The position numbers were made by a program, and so were the translations under genes. The notes beneath the pieces were generated by a model. That model ran no database searches, was not told where the DNA came from, and saw only the letters and a program-made list of their open reading frames with translations. Positions 17,211 to 25,742 of a stretch of 48,371 nt of DNA are shown here, in pieces. The stretch is taken from positions 1-48,371 of the forward strand of contig JABHOG010000093.1 in assembly GCA_018694835.1 (NCBI GenBank), read 5' to 3'. Each line of letters opens with the position of its first letter. Positions within the stretch are counted from its first letter, which is position 1. Origin of the DNA: Planctomycetota bacterium. Lineage in GTDB: Bacteria; Planctomycetota; UBA8108; UBA1146.

Positions 17211-17731
17211 CGCAGGGCCTGATCGTGAGGAGGATGATCGAGAGGAACATCTCGCGGGTCCACGCTGGGTGGGCTCCACTCCTCTAGCAGTTCCAGAACC
17301 GTCTTTCCGCCAGCAGTGATCTGGAACTCCGGTTCCAGTTGAGCCCAGGGTGCCAGCACAAAAGATCTTTGATGAATCCGCGGGTGAGGAAGGGTCAGAG
17401 GGTGCTCGTCGCGTTTGATCGAACCAAAGGTCAAGAGATCGATATCGATCACCCGGGGCCCCCATCTCAATTCACGTACTCGCCCCAGATCGGTCTCGAT
17501 CTGCAGGCACTCCTCGAGCAATCGCACAGGATCCTGGTGGCGACTGACTCCCTTCACCACCTGGTTCAGATAACGCCCCTGGGGAGGGCCCACCGCTTCC
17601 GTCTGGTGGATCGGCGACCACTCCATCTCTTGCAAGACCCGCTCTGCGATCAGGTCTCGGGCGGCGGAGAGGTGTGAATCTCGATCGCCCATGTTGGATC
17701 CGAGAGCCAACCTGACACCCCAATCCATCAT
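17207..17731 (-). CDS. folK: 6-hydroxymethyl-7,8-dihydropterin pyrophosphokinase
   Basis: Transfers pyrophosphate from ATP to 6-hydroxymethyl-dihydropterin in folate biosynthesis. 174 residues. LALGSNMGDR at the N-terminus, the RWGPRVIDIDLL metal-binding motif in the middle and LPHPRIHQRSFVLAP are the HPPK signature. The ATG at 17731 overlaps the pssA stop in TGATG and has GAGGAG upstream; the next codon is also ATG, and a GTG lies one codon earlier. The stop overlaps the panC start. Confidence 0.95.
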   Translation of the reverse strand: MMDWGVRLALGSNMGDRDSHLSAARDLIAERVLQEMEWSPIHQTEAVGPPQGRYLNQVVKGVSRHQDPVRLLEECLQIETDLGRVRELRWGPRVIDIDLLTFGSIKRDEHPLTLPHPRIHQRSFVLAPWAQLEPEFQITAGGKTVLELLEEWSPPSVDPRDVPLDHPPHDQALR

Positions 17732-18597
17732 CACTCCTCTTCAGAAACGGTGGCCGGTGGCTCCTTCGATCGCCTCAGAGGCGAACCGATCCAGTGAGCC
17801 GCAGGCCACAACGCATATCCGAAGAAGACCACAAACAGCAACGGCTCCTTGAAAAACACCACCACCGTGACGCCAAATACCATGCTTGCGAAACGGTCGA
17901 AATGCATCCCCTGGCCAAACATCTGGCTGGCCACATGAGGGTAAGTGATCCGATTGGAGACCATCAGGTAGCCGAGCAAAAAGCAGCAGATCGGAAGGTA
18001 CTGGGGAATCATCGCAAGCGCCTGGTCGAGCCCCTCTGGCTTGGTGGCGCTGAAGTAGGTCAGGTACCAGGAGTCCCAGTCAGTCAGCGTGAAGTACATC
18101 AAGACCAGACTGGTGATGACCCCCGCGGCACCCGGAGTCGGCATCCCATCAAAGGCGAGATGGTCTTCACTTTCATGCCCGTCTCGAACTGAATTGAATC
18201 TCGCCAGTCGTAACAGCGCTCCAAGGAAGTAGGCGAGGCAGAAGACCCACATCAACTTGCTCAGGGGATTCCCCGCATCACTGACTTGATCGAGGTTCCC
18301 GTGGTGAAACAGTGCCAGCGTCAATCCTGCCGGAGCGAGCCCGAAGGTGACCAGATCCGCGAGAGAATCGAGTTGGGCCCCGAGTGTCGTACCTCCGCCT
18401 GTGGCCCGAGCCACCTTCCCGTCGAAAACATCGAACAACATTCCCGCCAGGATGAACCAGGAAGCTTGATGCAGCCGAACCAGGAGATGAGTCTCACCTC
18501 CCTCCAGGCTTCCTGCGATCAGGGTCAAAGCTATGAATCCACAGACTGCATTACAGAGAGTGATGATATTTGGAATCACTGCTATGTGACGCGGCAT
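17731..18597 (-). CDS. pssA: CDP-diacylglycerol-serine O-phosphatidyltransferase
   Basis: Membrane enzyme making phosphatidylserine from CDP-diacylglycerol and serine. 288 residues with several hydrophobic helices. The CDP-alcohol phosphotransferase motif D-x2-DG-x2-AR-x8-G-x3-D-x3-D is complete (DVFDGKVARA, then GAQLDSLAD). The ATG at 18597 has AAGGA upstream and lies 4 nt after the psd stop; a longer frame into psd is less likely. The coupling with psd supports the serine-type (phosphatidylethanolamine route) assignment over other CDP-alcohol transferases. Confidence 0.92.
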   Translation of the reverse strand: MPRHIAVIPNIITLCNAVCGFIALTLIAGSLEGGETHLLVRLHQASWFILAGMLFDVFDGKVARATGGGTTLGAQLDSLADLVTFGLAPAGLTLALFHHGNLDQVSDAGNPLSKLMWVFCLAYFLGALLRLARFNSVRDGHESEDHLAFDGMPTPGAAGVITSLVLMYFTLTDWDSWYLTYFSATKPEGLDQALAMIPQYLPICCFLLGYLMVSNRITYPHVASQMFGQGMHFDRFASMVFGVTVVVFFKEPLLFVVFFGYALWPAAHWIGSPLRRSKEPPATVSEEE

Positions 18598-18601
18598 ATC
18601 C

Positions 18602-19321
18602 TTATTTCCATTCACCAAGAATCGTCCTTCCACCCTGGACCTTCTGTCCAGCCTTCACTGCGGCCGTGAATTTCTTTCCATCCTTTGGCGGGATCACGAT
18701 CTCTGTCTGCGATCCGAATCGGATCATTCCGAAATCAAATCCTCGATCGATGGCATCTCCCGCTTGCAGAGGACAGACGATCCTGCGTGCGATGAGCCCG
18801 GCGATCTGTCGCACCAAAATCTTCAACCCGTCATGAGACCGGATCCCGATCTCCTGACGTTCATTGACCTCTCTTGCACTGGCCTGGGTCGCGCTCTTGA
18901 AACTACCATCGACATGTCTCAGGTGTTCCACCACTCCGTTGACCGGGGAGCGATTGACATGAACGTTGAAGACGGACAGGAAGATCTGAATCCTCACTGC
19001 CGGCTCATCGACATATACTTCGTCATCGACATCCTCGACCACGATGATCTTGCCGTCTGCCGGGCAAATCGGCAGATCCCCGGCAGGTACTGGACGTTGG
19101 GGATTACGGAAGAAGGAGAGAACGAAGAGCCACAAGATCAGCGGCAGCGCCAGCAGGGCCGATCGGGTAGGTGAGTCTTCGAGGCCATATCCCAGCAGTA
19201 GCCCCGTGACCAACAACAGGCCAGAGGCCCACAAGATCACCGGAGTTCCATGGCGAGTCAGGCGATTGCCCAGCAACCCGGAAGTGCTGGCTTTCAAGGA
19301 AGTCGTGGTCATGGTCTGCAT
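18602..19321 (-). CDS. psd: Phosphatidylserine decarboxylase proenzyme
   Basis: Pyruvoyl-dependent enzyme that turns phosphatidylserine into phosphatidylethanolamine. About 239 residues, the compact type. Two hydrophobic segments near the N-terminus (about 30-75) anchor it. FLSVFNVHVNRSP carries the conserved His, and FGSQTEIVIP near the C-terminus holds the Gly-Ser pair where self-cleavage creates the pyruvoyl group. Start uncertain: ATG 19321 (GAGAGGA close upstream), ATG 19312 or GTG 19351. First gene of the minus-strand block; divergent from eno. Confidence 0.92.
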   Translation of the reverse strand: MQTMTTTSLKASTSGLLGNRLTRHGTPVILWASGLLLVTGLLLGYGLEDSPTRSALLALPLILWLFVLSFFRNPQRPVPAGDLPICPADGKIIVVEDVDDEVYVDEPAVRIQIFLSVFNVHVNRSPVNGVVEHLRHVDGSFKSATQASAREVNERQEIGIRSHDGLKILVRQIAGLIARRIVCPLQAGDAIDRGFDFGMIRFGSQTEIVIPPKDGKKFTAAVKAGQKVQGGRTILGEWK

Positions 19322-19434
19322 GGTTCCTCTCGATCGGTTGACACCGGTCACCTATGAGCCGGACAATCGGTCACAGCCTCGTGGCATCGTGAGCGATCCG
19401 ACCACCAGAGGCAACTGTTCCGAAGGGAGATCCG

Positions 19435-20703
19435 ATGACAGCGATCCAGCAGATACAGGGGCGAATGGTGCTCGATAGCCGTGGTTTTCCGACTCTGGAG
19501 GGGGAATGCCTGCTCGAGGATGGCAGCCGCGCCACTGCGATGGTCCCATCGGGGGCCTCGACCGGCGAGGCAGAAGCGCTGGAGTTGCGAGATGGTGGCG
19601 CCGAATGGGGCGGCAAGGGAGTCGACAAGGCGCTCTCTCACCTCCGTGGAGAGATCTCCGAGTTGCTCACCGGACGCGATGCCTGTGACCAGGAACAGAT
19701 CGACCAACTCCTCTGTCGTGCCGATGGAACCGCCAACAAGTCTCGCTTCGGAGCCAACGCAACCCTGGCCATTTCGATGGCGACTTGCAGGGCCGCAGCG
19801 ATGAGTCGCCAGTTACCGCTCTACCGCCACCTCGGAGGTGACGATGCGGTCAGGTTGCCGATTCCCCTGATGAATGTGATCAACGGCGGAGCTCACGCCG
19901 ACAATGCCGTCGACGTCCAGGAGTTCATGCTGGCTCCAGTCGGTTTCGATGATTTCCCGACGGCACTGCGCGCCGGGGTCGAGGTCTATCATGTATTGAA
20001 AAAGCGCCTGAAATCTCGCCACCTGGTCACCGCGGTCGGTGACGAAGGCGGTTTTGCTCCCGACTTTGTCAGCGATGAATTGGTGCTGGATGAACTGGTC
20101 GCAGCCATCGAGCAGGCGGGATACACCGTCGGCCACGATCAGCAATTCAACTTCGCCCTCGATGTCGCGGCCAGTGAGTTGTTTCGCGATGGGAGTTATC
20201 ATCTGGGATCTCACCCAGAGCCTCTCTCCTCCGAACAATTGATCGACCACTGGTCTCTCCTCTGCGAGCGCTTCCCCTTCACCAGCATCGAGGACGGTCT
20301 GGATGAGGAGGACTGGGATGGTTGGAAGCAGATGACATCCCGCCTCTCCGGGATTCGGCTGGTCGGAGATGATCTGTTCGCCACCAATCCGGAGCGAATT
20401 GCTCGTGGCGTTGCCGAAGGGTCTGCCAATGCATTGCTGGTCAAATTGAATCAGATCGGCACCGTCACCGAGACACTGGAGGCGATCCGAGTCGCCTCCG
20501 AAGCAGGATACCGGATTATCATTTCTCACCGTTCGGGAGAGACCGAGGACGACTTCATCGCCGACCTCGCCGTGGCCACAGGGGCCGGCTGGATCAAGAC
20601 GGGAGCACCTTGCAGATCGGAGAGGAACGCCAAATACAACCGACTGCTGCGTATTCACGCAGATCTTGGTGAGCGTGCTTTGATGGGACCCTTGCAGTTC
20701 TGA
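19435..20703 (+). CDS. eno: Enolase
   Basis: Interconverts 2-phosphoglycerate and phosphoenolpyruvate in glycolysis. 422 residues, normal length. The SGASTGEAEALELRD loop, the metal-binding ALDVAASE, SIEDGLDEEDW and GDDLFATN, the catalytic LVKLNQIGT lysine and the ISHRSGETEDDFIADLAV segment are all present. The N-terminal motif reads DSRGFPTLEGE rather than the usual DSRGNPTVEVE. GAAGGGAGA precedes the ATG. Divergent from psd; the ftsB-like gene follows, the same order as eno-ftsB in E. coli. Confidence 0.95.
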   Translation: MTAIQQIQGRMVLDSRGFPTLEGECLLEDGSRATAMVPSGASTGEAEALELRDGGAEWGGKGVDKALSHLRGEISELLTGRDACDQEQIDQLLCRADGTANKSRFGANATLAISMATCRAAAMSRQLPLYRHLGGDDAVRLPIPLMNVINGGAHADNAVDVQEFMLAPVGFDDFPTALRAGVEVYHVLKKRLKSRHLVTAVGDEGGFAPDFVSDELVLDELVAAIEQAGYTVGHDQQFNFALDVAASELFRDGSYHLGSHPEPLSSEQLIDHWSLLCERFPFTSIEDGLDEEDWDGWKQMTSRLSGIRLVGDDLFATNPERIARGVAEGSANALLVKLNQIGTVTETLEAIRVASEAGYRIIISHRSGETEDDFIADLAVATGAGWIKTGAPCRSERNAKYNRLLRIHADLGERALMGPLQF

Positions 20704-20850
20704 TCGAAAATTGTTTCAATCATCCCACCCGGTCGCCGCGGGGCTTGCACTACGAACTCACCTCGTGGAACTCACCTCGTAGTCGAATGGAGTTTCGACC
20801 TGTCCAGGATCCAGCCGATCAATGAATCCTTGCCACTGCGAATCCGCGGG

Positions 20851-21174
20851 ATGGTGACCGATCTATTCCGATTCAGCACTCCTCAGTTCATGGTGCTACT
20901 GGTCGGGATTTCCCTGTCGATCGTGGCCCAGGTTCACCTGCCCAGGCATACGCAAAATCGCGACCTGGAGGCTCATCTGGGTACCTTGATCTCACAGGGA
21001 CAGGTACTGGAGAATCGGCTGGAACAGTCGAGGATTGAGCGGGAGGCGTTGGTCGAAGATTCATTCTTCCAGCAAGAAGCGCTACGTGAACTCACCGGCC
21101 AGCACATGGCGGGTGAGATGACCCTGAGTGACAAGCTGCGGCGTGGTCAGGGAAGCCAGACCCCGACACGCTGA
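20851..21174 (+). CDS. ftsB: Septum formation initiator (FtsB/DivIC-like) protein
   Basis: Small bitopic membrane protein of the division-site FtsQLB type. About 107 residues: a short cytoplasmic N-terminus, one transmembrane helix (about 10-30 from this start) and a coiled coil (about 38-85) with Leu, Glu and Arg heptads. ATG at 20851 is one choice; TTG 20830 and GTG 20854 are in frame. It follows eno by about 150 nt, the same neighbourhood as ftsB in proteobacteria, which supports the call. Its stop codon (21172-21174) lies inside a 14-bp tandem repeat. Sequence similarity alone is weak for this family. Confidence 0.7.
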   Translation: MVTDLFRFSTPQFMVLLVGISLSIVAQVHLPRHTQNRDLEAHLGTLISQGQVLENRLEQSRIEREALVEDSFFQQEALRELTGQHMAGEMTLSDKLRRGQGSQTPTR

Positions 21175-21189
21175 TCCCGACACGCTGAT
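21162..21189. repeat. 14-bp tandem repeat over the ftsB stop
   Basis: CCCGACACGCTGAT at 21162-21175 and 21176-21189. The first copy contains the TGA stop of the ftsB-like gene. Confidence 0.85.
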
Positions 21190-21237
21190 CCGACACTCGG
21201 ATCGTCTCCGCTGATCCAGCGATACTGTTCGCAGCTC

Positions 21238-21282
21238 AGCAGATCGCATCACAGCAGATCGCATCACAGCAGATCGCATCTC
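21238..21282. repeat. 15-bp tandem repeat, 3 copies
   Basis: AGCAGATCGCATCAC at 21238-21252 and 21253-21267, with a third copy ending TC at 21268-21282. Intergenic, between the convergent ftsB-like and LysM genes. Confidence 0.9.
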
Positions 21283-21309
21283 ATCCCTGCTGGATGATGA
21301 TCTCTTCGA

Positions 21310-22188
21310 TCAGCGTGGGACCCAGATCTTCTTGCCGATGGGAAGTGCGTTCGGATTGAGTCCGTCATTCAATTTCTGGATCTCGAGCCAACGGCCACCA
21401 TTGCCCAGTTCGTCCCGTGCGATGTCATACAAGGTGTCTCCATCGCGGATCTGAACCTGTCGCATTCCGCTGCGTGTCGCTTCTGCAGGGGCCTGCATGG
21501 TGACCGGTACCTTCATCGCAGTGGCAGTAGAATCAGAGCTGGGAATCGTCAGCATACGGCCAGGAATCAACATCGTGGTCTCGGTCAGACCGGGATTGAC
21601 TGGCAGCAATTCGGCCCAGCGGATTCCCGCCCCCAGTTCACGAGAGGCGATCCTCCACAGGCTATCCCCCTCGAGCACCTTGATCTGGCTGCTGGGACTC
21701 ACCTTTTGCGACACCACCACAGGCTGCTGCACCCGGTGGGTCCGCGTGGTGACGACGGGCTCGATGCCACCGTCGTTTCGGATCACGCCGGCGGCCGGAG
21801 TGACCTCGATCTGGTCGGTGCGGGCGACTGCAGGCTCCACCTGAGATCCACCGACGGTGGTATTCATCAGAGGAGCATCCTTGGGCCCGATCAGCGGCGC
21901 AGAATCATCCTGTTGATCCACCCGAGCGGACGGTGTCACCGGTCTCACCACCGGTCTGCGCAGCTCTTTGCCGCTCCCTCTTGCCGTCACAGCGGAGCGG
22001 TTGGAGGTGGCGTTGGAGAGCGACCGACGATTAGACGACGGTCGAATGGTCGTATCTCGATTGGAGATTCCGGTCACCTGCTCTTCAGCAGTGGGACCGT
22101 TCTGTACCTCGCTATCGAGTAGATTGGCGATGACAACCACCACCAGCACCATGATGAGAACGATGCCTATCTTCGTACCTGTACCCAT
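21310..22188 (-). CDS. Membrane-anchored protein with two LysM domains
   Basis: Probable peptidoglycan-binding envelope protein, 292 residues. One N-terminal transmembrane segment (about 6-22), a long Ser/Arg/Val-rich linker, then two LysM domains: one with EGDSLWRIASRELG (about 178-225) and one at the extreme C-terminus with DGDTLYDIARDELGNGGRW and a final WVPR. ATG 22188 has GGGGGA upstream; ATG 22200 is four codons earlier. It lies behind secDF but is separated by a strong hairpin, so it probably has its own promoter. No enzyme domain is visible. Confidence 0.82.
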   Translation of the reverse strand: MGTGTKIGIVLIMVLVVVVIANLLDSEVQNGPTAEEQVTGISNRDTTIRPSSNRRSLSNATSNRSAVTARGSGKELRRPVVRPVTPSARVDQQDDSAPLIGPKDAPLMNTTVGGSQVEPAVARTDQIEVTPAAGVIRNDGGIEPVVTTRTHRVQQPVVVSQKVSPSSQIKVLEGDSLWRIASRELGAGIRWAELLPVNPGLTETTMLIPGRMLTIPSSDSTATAMKVPVTMQAPAEATRSGMRQVQIRDGDTLYDIARDELGNGGRWLEIQKLNDGLNPNALPIGKKIWVPR

Positions 22189-22309
22189 GGAGTCCCCCAT
22201 TCCCTCGCGAGGTCCGAAGACTCTCGATTCCCCGAGGTGGGTGCCGATTGCATGCGGAGGGAGATCCTCCACAACCGTTCGCCGGGAAGATACCCCGAAC
22301 CGGAGCCTG

Positions 22310-22337
22310 TATCTAGCATGGTGAGAGGGGTGCTCAA
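22310..22337 (-). promoter_or_regulatory. Possible sigma70-like promoter of the LysM gene
   Basis: On the minus strand TTGAGC (22337-22332) and TAGATA (22315-22310) are 16 nt apart, about 120 nt before the LysM start and after the secDF hairpin. Both boxes match the consensus only partly. Confidence 0.25.
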
Positions 22338-22395
22338 TATTTTCGATCCCCAGTGATGGCCAAGCCAGTTCCGTGGCCGAGCCCCACCTATGAAG

Positions 22396-22432
22396 GGAGG
22401 GCGAGTCGGTTCGGGGAACCGGCTCGCCCTCC
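22396..22432. terminator. 17-bp hairpin downstream of secDF
   Basis: GGAGGGCGAGTCGGTTC (22396-22412) pairs with 22416-22432 over 17 positions (one G-T) around a GGG loop. It begins about 29 nt past the secDF stop and separates it from the LysM gene. No T-tract follows on the minus strand. Confidence 0.6.
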
Positions 22433-22460
22433 TGGTCGATCGAACTCAACGACGGGCGGT

Positions 22461-25199
22461 CTACCCCTTCAGTGCGGCCTCTGCCAGAGACTGCTCTCGC
22501 CTCATTCTCGCCTTCTCCTGGAAGTGAACCAGGGCCGGCGAGGCGACGAAGATCGAGGAGTAGGTACCCACGACGATCCCTGCACAAAGGGCAAAGGAGA
22601 ACGCCTGAAGACCGTCTCCACCAAAGATGAGCAGAATCGACACGACCAGGAAAGTGGTCAGCGAGGTCAGCAAGGTGCGGCTCAACGTCTGGTTGATGGA
22701 ATTATTAACAATATCGTTGTAGTTAGCATCTCGTCGGGTATCGACCAGGTTCTCACGAATCCGGTCAAAGATCACGATGGTGTCATTGAGAGAATATCCC
22801 ACCACCGTCAACAGGGCCGCCACTACCGGTAGATTGATCTTCAGATTGAGCATGTCGCCCAGCAGGTAATCACCCACTGCCATGGCACCCAGGGTGAACA
22901 GGATGTCGTGGACCAGTGCAACGATCGCAGCCATGCCGAAACGCAGTTCAAAGCGGATGCTGATGTAGAAGATGATGGCGAGAAAACTGATCATCAGTGC
23001 GACGAAGGTCTTGCCCTGCATGTCCTGGGCGACCTTGCCGCTGATGCTGCCGTACTCGGGGAAGGGTTCCGAGAAGTCGATCCCTTTGACATCTTTGAGG
23101 TTCTGGGTCAGGACTTCGTGCAAGGCCAGGGCAGCGGTGCTGTTCTCCTGAGCCTCGCTTCGAACCTCGAAGGTCACGATGCCTTCGCCGTAAGACTCTT
23201 TCTTCTCGGTCACTGCTGCGACGGGGAAGCCTGTGGCGAGGATGGCTTCTTCCACCTTGCTGGCGGTGACACCCTCATCCCCTTCCCCTCTCATGGCATT
23301 CAATTCGGCTGTGAAGACATACTTCTTGGCCGCTCCCACGACATCGGTCTCGTCGGCTTCATCGACCGGATCGCGATCAACAACAATGGCATTTGGCGCC
23401 AGCAAGCCCTTCTCGGCGAGCACCGACTCCACCTCGTCCTTGAATGCCTCGGTCTCCTCGGTACCACTGCCGAGAGTCTTGGTCTTGAGAGAGTAGCGAG
23501 TGGCGAGGTCACTCCCGGCGGACTGACCCTGATCATAGAGCGATTGCATCTGAAGATCCTCGAACTGGCTTGCACCATCTCCGGTAGCCAATCCCTTGAA
23601 GGTATTGCGCAGTTCCCCCTCGGATGTTGGTTGGGTCAAGTTGACTACCAGTTTGGTTCCACCGGTGAAGTCGATGCCCATCGCATCCGATCCTCGATAG
23701 ATCAATGCAAAGAGGCCACCGAGCAACAGAATGATCGAGAGCACCCGAGCCGCGCCACGCATCGACATGAAATCGATACTGGTCTTTGAAACCAAGCGCC
23801 CCATCTTGAGTTCCTTGATGACTCCTGCGTCGATCAATGAGCTGAGTAACAGACGACTGACAAAGATCGAGCAGAAGAATGAGGTGAAGATTCCAATCGA
23901 CAGCACCACGGCGAATCCCTTGACCGGTCCGGTTCCGAACTGGAACAGCACGAAAGCGGTGATCAGGGTGGTCAGATTGGCATCAAAGATGGTCCAGAAG
24001 GCTCGTTGAAAACCCGCCTTGAACGCCGCAGGTAACTGCTTTCCTCGATCACGCTCCTCGCGGATTCGCTCGAAGATCAGGATGTTGGCATCGACCGCCA
24101 TTCCAACCGTCAACAGCATGCCGGCCATTCCCGGGAAGGTCAGGGTGTTGCGGAAGATGACCAGTAGTGTCAGCACCAGCATCAGGTTGAAGAACAGTGA
24201 CAGGTTGGCCACCAATCCTGCGGCGCGGTAATAGAGCAGCATGAAGACGACCACCAGCAGGAAGCCGTAGATCATCGCCTGGGTTCCTCGGTCGACCGAT
24301 TCTTTTCCGAGAACCGAACCGACCGTCTGCTGACTCTTCAGCACCGGCTTTGTCGGCAGCGAACCGGCACGAAGCAGGGTCACGATGTCCTCGACTTCGG
24401 CGCGGGTGAAGGAACCGCTGATCTGTCCACGACTGTAGATCGGCTCATTGATGGTCGCGACACTCACCGCAACGCCGTCGAGAACGATGGCGAGAGATCT
24501 GCCGACATTCTGAGTCAGGTTACCGAAGAGAGTGCTTCCTGCACCACCGAAGGTGAAATTGACTGCAGGCGCACTGGTTTGATCAAATCCACTGCTGGCA
24601 CTCTGGATGAACGAGCCGGAGACGCGGTTCTCCGGGCCATTCTCGACCACTACCGCTTCCCCGCGATTACCGTTCTCATCTGGCTTGCGGTAGGTCACGA
24701 TCCGGTCGAGTTCTTTCGGGACCAACTGGGGGTCTTGCTGGTCAACGGGGAGCGAGTTGTAGGCCATCATCGCCTGTTTTCGGCGAGTCATGTCGGCCTC
24801 GATCTCTGCGACCACCGTCGGGCTGCTGTATTCTTCAGCCGAGACCAGATGGATGTTCAACTGGCCAGCCCGCTCGATCTGACCCTTGAGGCGCTCGAGC
24901 GCATCATTGTCCGATCCGGGCAACTGGATCAGCAGTCTGTTATTGCCAGAGATGGCAACGCTGATCTCCTTGAGGCCAAAGCTGTCGAATCGGGCAGAGA
25001 TCACATCCTTCACATCGGAGGCCACGCTGGACCTCTGAGATGCAGGGACATTTTCCAGCGGAATCTCGTACAGGAGTTCCGAGCCGCCTTCGAGATCGAT
25101 CCCCTTCTTGATACTCGTCTGGTAATCCCCGAGGGAGTAGACGCAACCTGCAATCAGCAGAACCAGCAGGAAATACCCGCGGAAAAACTTGGACATCAT
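22461..25199 (-). CDS. secDF: Fused SecD-SecF protein translocase subunit
   Basis: Proton-driven RND-type partner of SecYEG that pulls exported proteins through the membrane. 912 residues, both halves in one chain. SecD half: N-terminal helix, GIDLEGGSELLYE, a large periplasmic region, then helices with the VGMAVDANILIFERIREE motif (about residue 370). SecF half: GIDFTGGTKLVVNL near 515, another periplasmic region, and VVGYSLNDTIVIFDRIREN near 840. The periplasmic part of the SecF half looks longer than usual, with an extra Glu/Ala-rich section. ATG at 25199 overlaps the yajC stop in ATGA. Confidence 0.95.
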   Translation of the reverse strand: MMSKFFRGYFLLVLLIAGCVYSLGDYQTSIKKGIDLEGGSELLYEIPLENVPASQRSSVASDVKDVISARFDSFGLKEISVAISGNNRLLIQLPGSDNDALERLKGQIERAGQLNIHLVSAEEYSSPTVVAEIEADMTRRKQAMMAYNSLPVDQQDPQLVPKELDRIVTYRKPDENGNRGEAVVVENGPENRVSGSFIQSASSGFDQTSAPAVNFTFGGAGSTLFGNLTQNVGRSLAIVLDGVAVSVATINEPIYSRGQISGSFTRAEVEDIVTLLRAGSLPTKPVLKSQQTVGSVLGKESVDRGTQAMIYGFLLVVVFMLLYYRAAGLVANLSLFFNLMLVLTLLVIFRNTLTFPGMAGMLLTVGMAVDANILIFERIREERDRGKQLPAAFKAGFQRAFWTIFDANLTTLITAFVLFQFGTGPVKGFAVVLSIGIFTSFFCSIFVSRLLLSSLIDAGVIKELKMGRLVSKTSIDFMSMRGAARVLSIILLLGGLFALIYRGSDAMGIDFTGGTKLVVNLTQPTSEGELRNTFKGLATGDGASQFEDLQMQSLYDQGQSAGSDLATRYSLKTKTLGSGTEETEAFKDEVESVLAEKGLLAPNAIVVDRDPVDEADETDVVGAAKKYVFTAELNAMRGEGDEGVTASKVEEAILATGFPVAAVTEKKESYGEGIVTFEVRSEAQENSTAALALHEVLTQNLKDVKGIDFSEPFPEYGSISGKVAQDMQGKTFVALMISFLAIIFYISIRFELRFGMAAIVALVHDILFTLGAMAVGDYLLGDMLNLKINLPVVAALLTVVGYSLNDTIVIFDRIRENLVDTRRDANYNDIVNNSINQTLSRTLLTSLTTFLVVSILLIFGGDGLQAFSFALCAGIVVGTYSSIFVASPALVHFQEKARMRREQSLAEAALKG

Positions 25200-25618
25200 C
25201 GTGCGTTATCCTCTTCCATGATCTTTGGTGGGGCATCCTCTTTCGAAAGAACAGCGACCACCGACTGGCGAGCCACTCTCATTCGAACATTTTTCGATTC
25301 ATCGATGGTCAAGATCACCAGATCATGATCGGCATCGACCTGCGCCACCTTGCCGACAATTCCACCGGCCGTACGTACATTGTCGTGTTTTTGAATTCCT
25401 GAGAGTAGTTGCTCATGCTCACGGGCTTGCTTGCGTTGCGGGCGAATCAGCATGAAGTAGAACACCAATGCCATCATGGCGAACAACGGCAGCATATCGA
25501 ACAGTCCCGGGTCGGCAGCACCTTCGGCCACCGGGGGAACGGTTTCCTGCGCCAGCATCGCTGCGCAACGGATCTGTCCGGGAATCGACCCCGTGATGAA
25601 CGTGAAGACTGACAGCAT
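25196..25618 (-). CDS. yajC: Preprotein translocase accessory subunit YajC
   Basis: Small membrane protein that associates with SecDF. 140 residues. A single transmembrane helix (about 40-58) is followed by the diagnostic RPQRKQAREHEQLL and the small beta domain with GGIVGKVAQVD. The N-terminal 35 residues before the helix are longer than in E. coli and Pro/Ala-rich. AAAGGA precedes the ATG. The stop overlaps secDF; tgt ends 124 nt upstream, the conserved tgt-yajC-secD order. Confidence 0.93.
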   Translation of the reverse strand: MLSVFTFITGSIPGQIRCAAMLAQETVPPVAEGAADPGLFDMLPLFAMMALVFYFMLIRPQRKQAREHEQLLSGIQKHDNVRTAGGIVGKVAQVDADHDLVILTIDESKNVRMRVARQSVVAVLSKEDAPPKIMEEDNAR

Positions 25619-25742
25619 CGCTGGTCCTTTCGCGGATCCTGGTCAAGCATCGATCTGCAAATCGCAAATCAGCCCCCTGAGCCACATCGCAAGATGCACG
25701 CCCATGGGGAGTTGCGAATCTTAGTGCCACACTGCTCAGGAT

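Noticed and set aside
16329-17465. PanC starting at 17465
   Set aside because: The extra 85 codons are antiparallel-free read-through of the folK region in another frame; ATG 17210 forms an ATGA overlap and fits family length.
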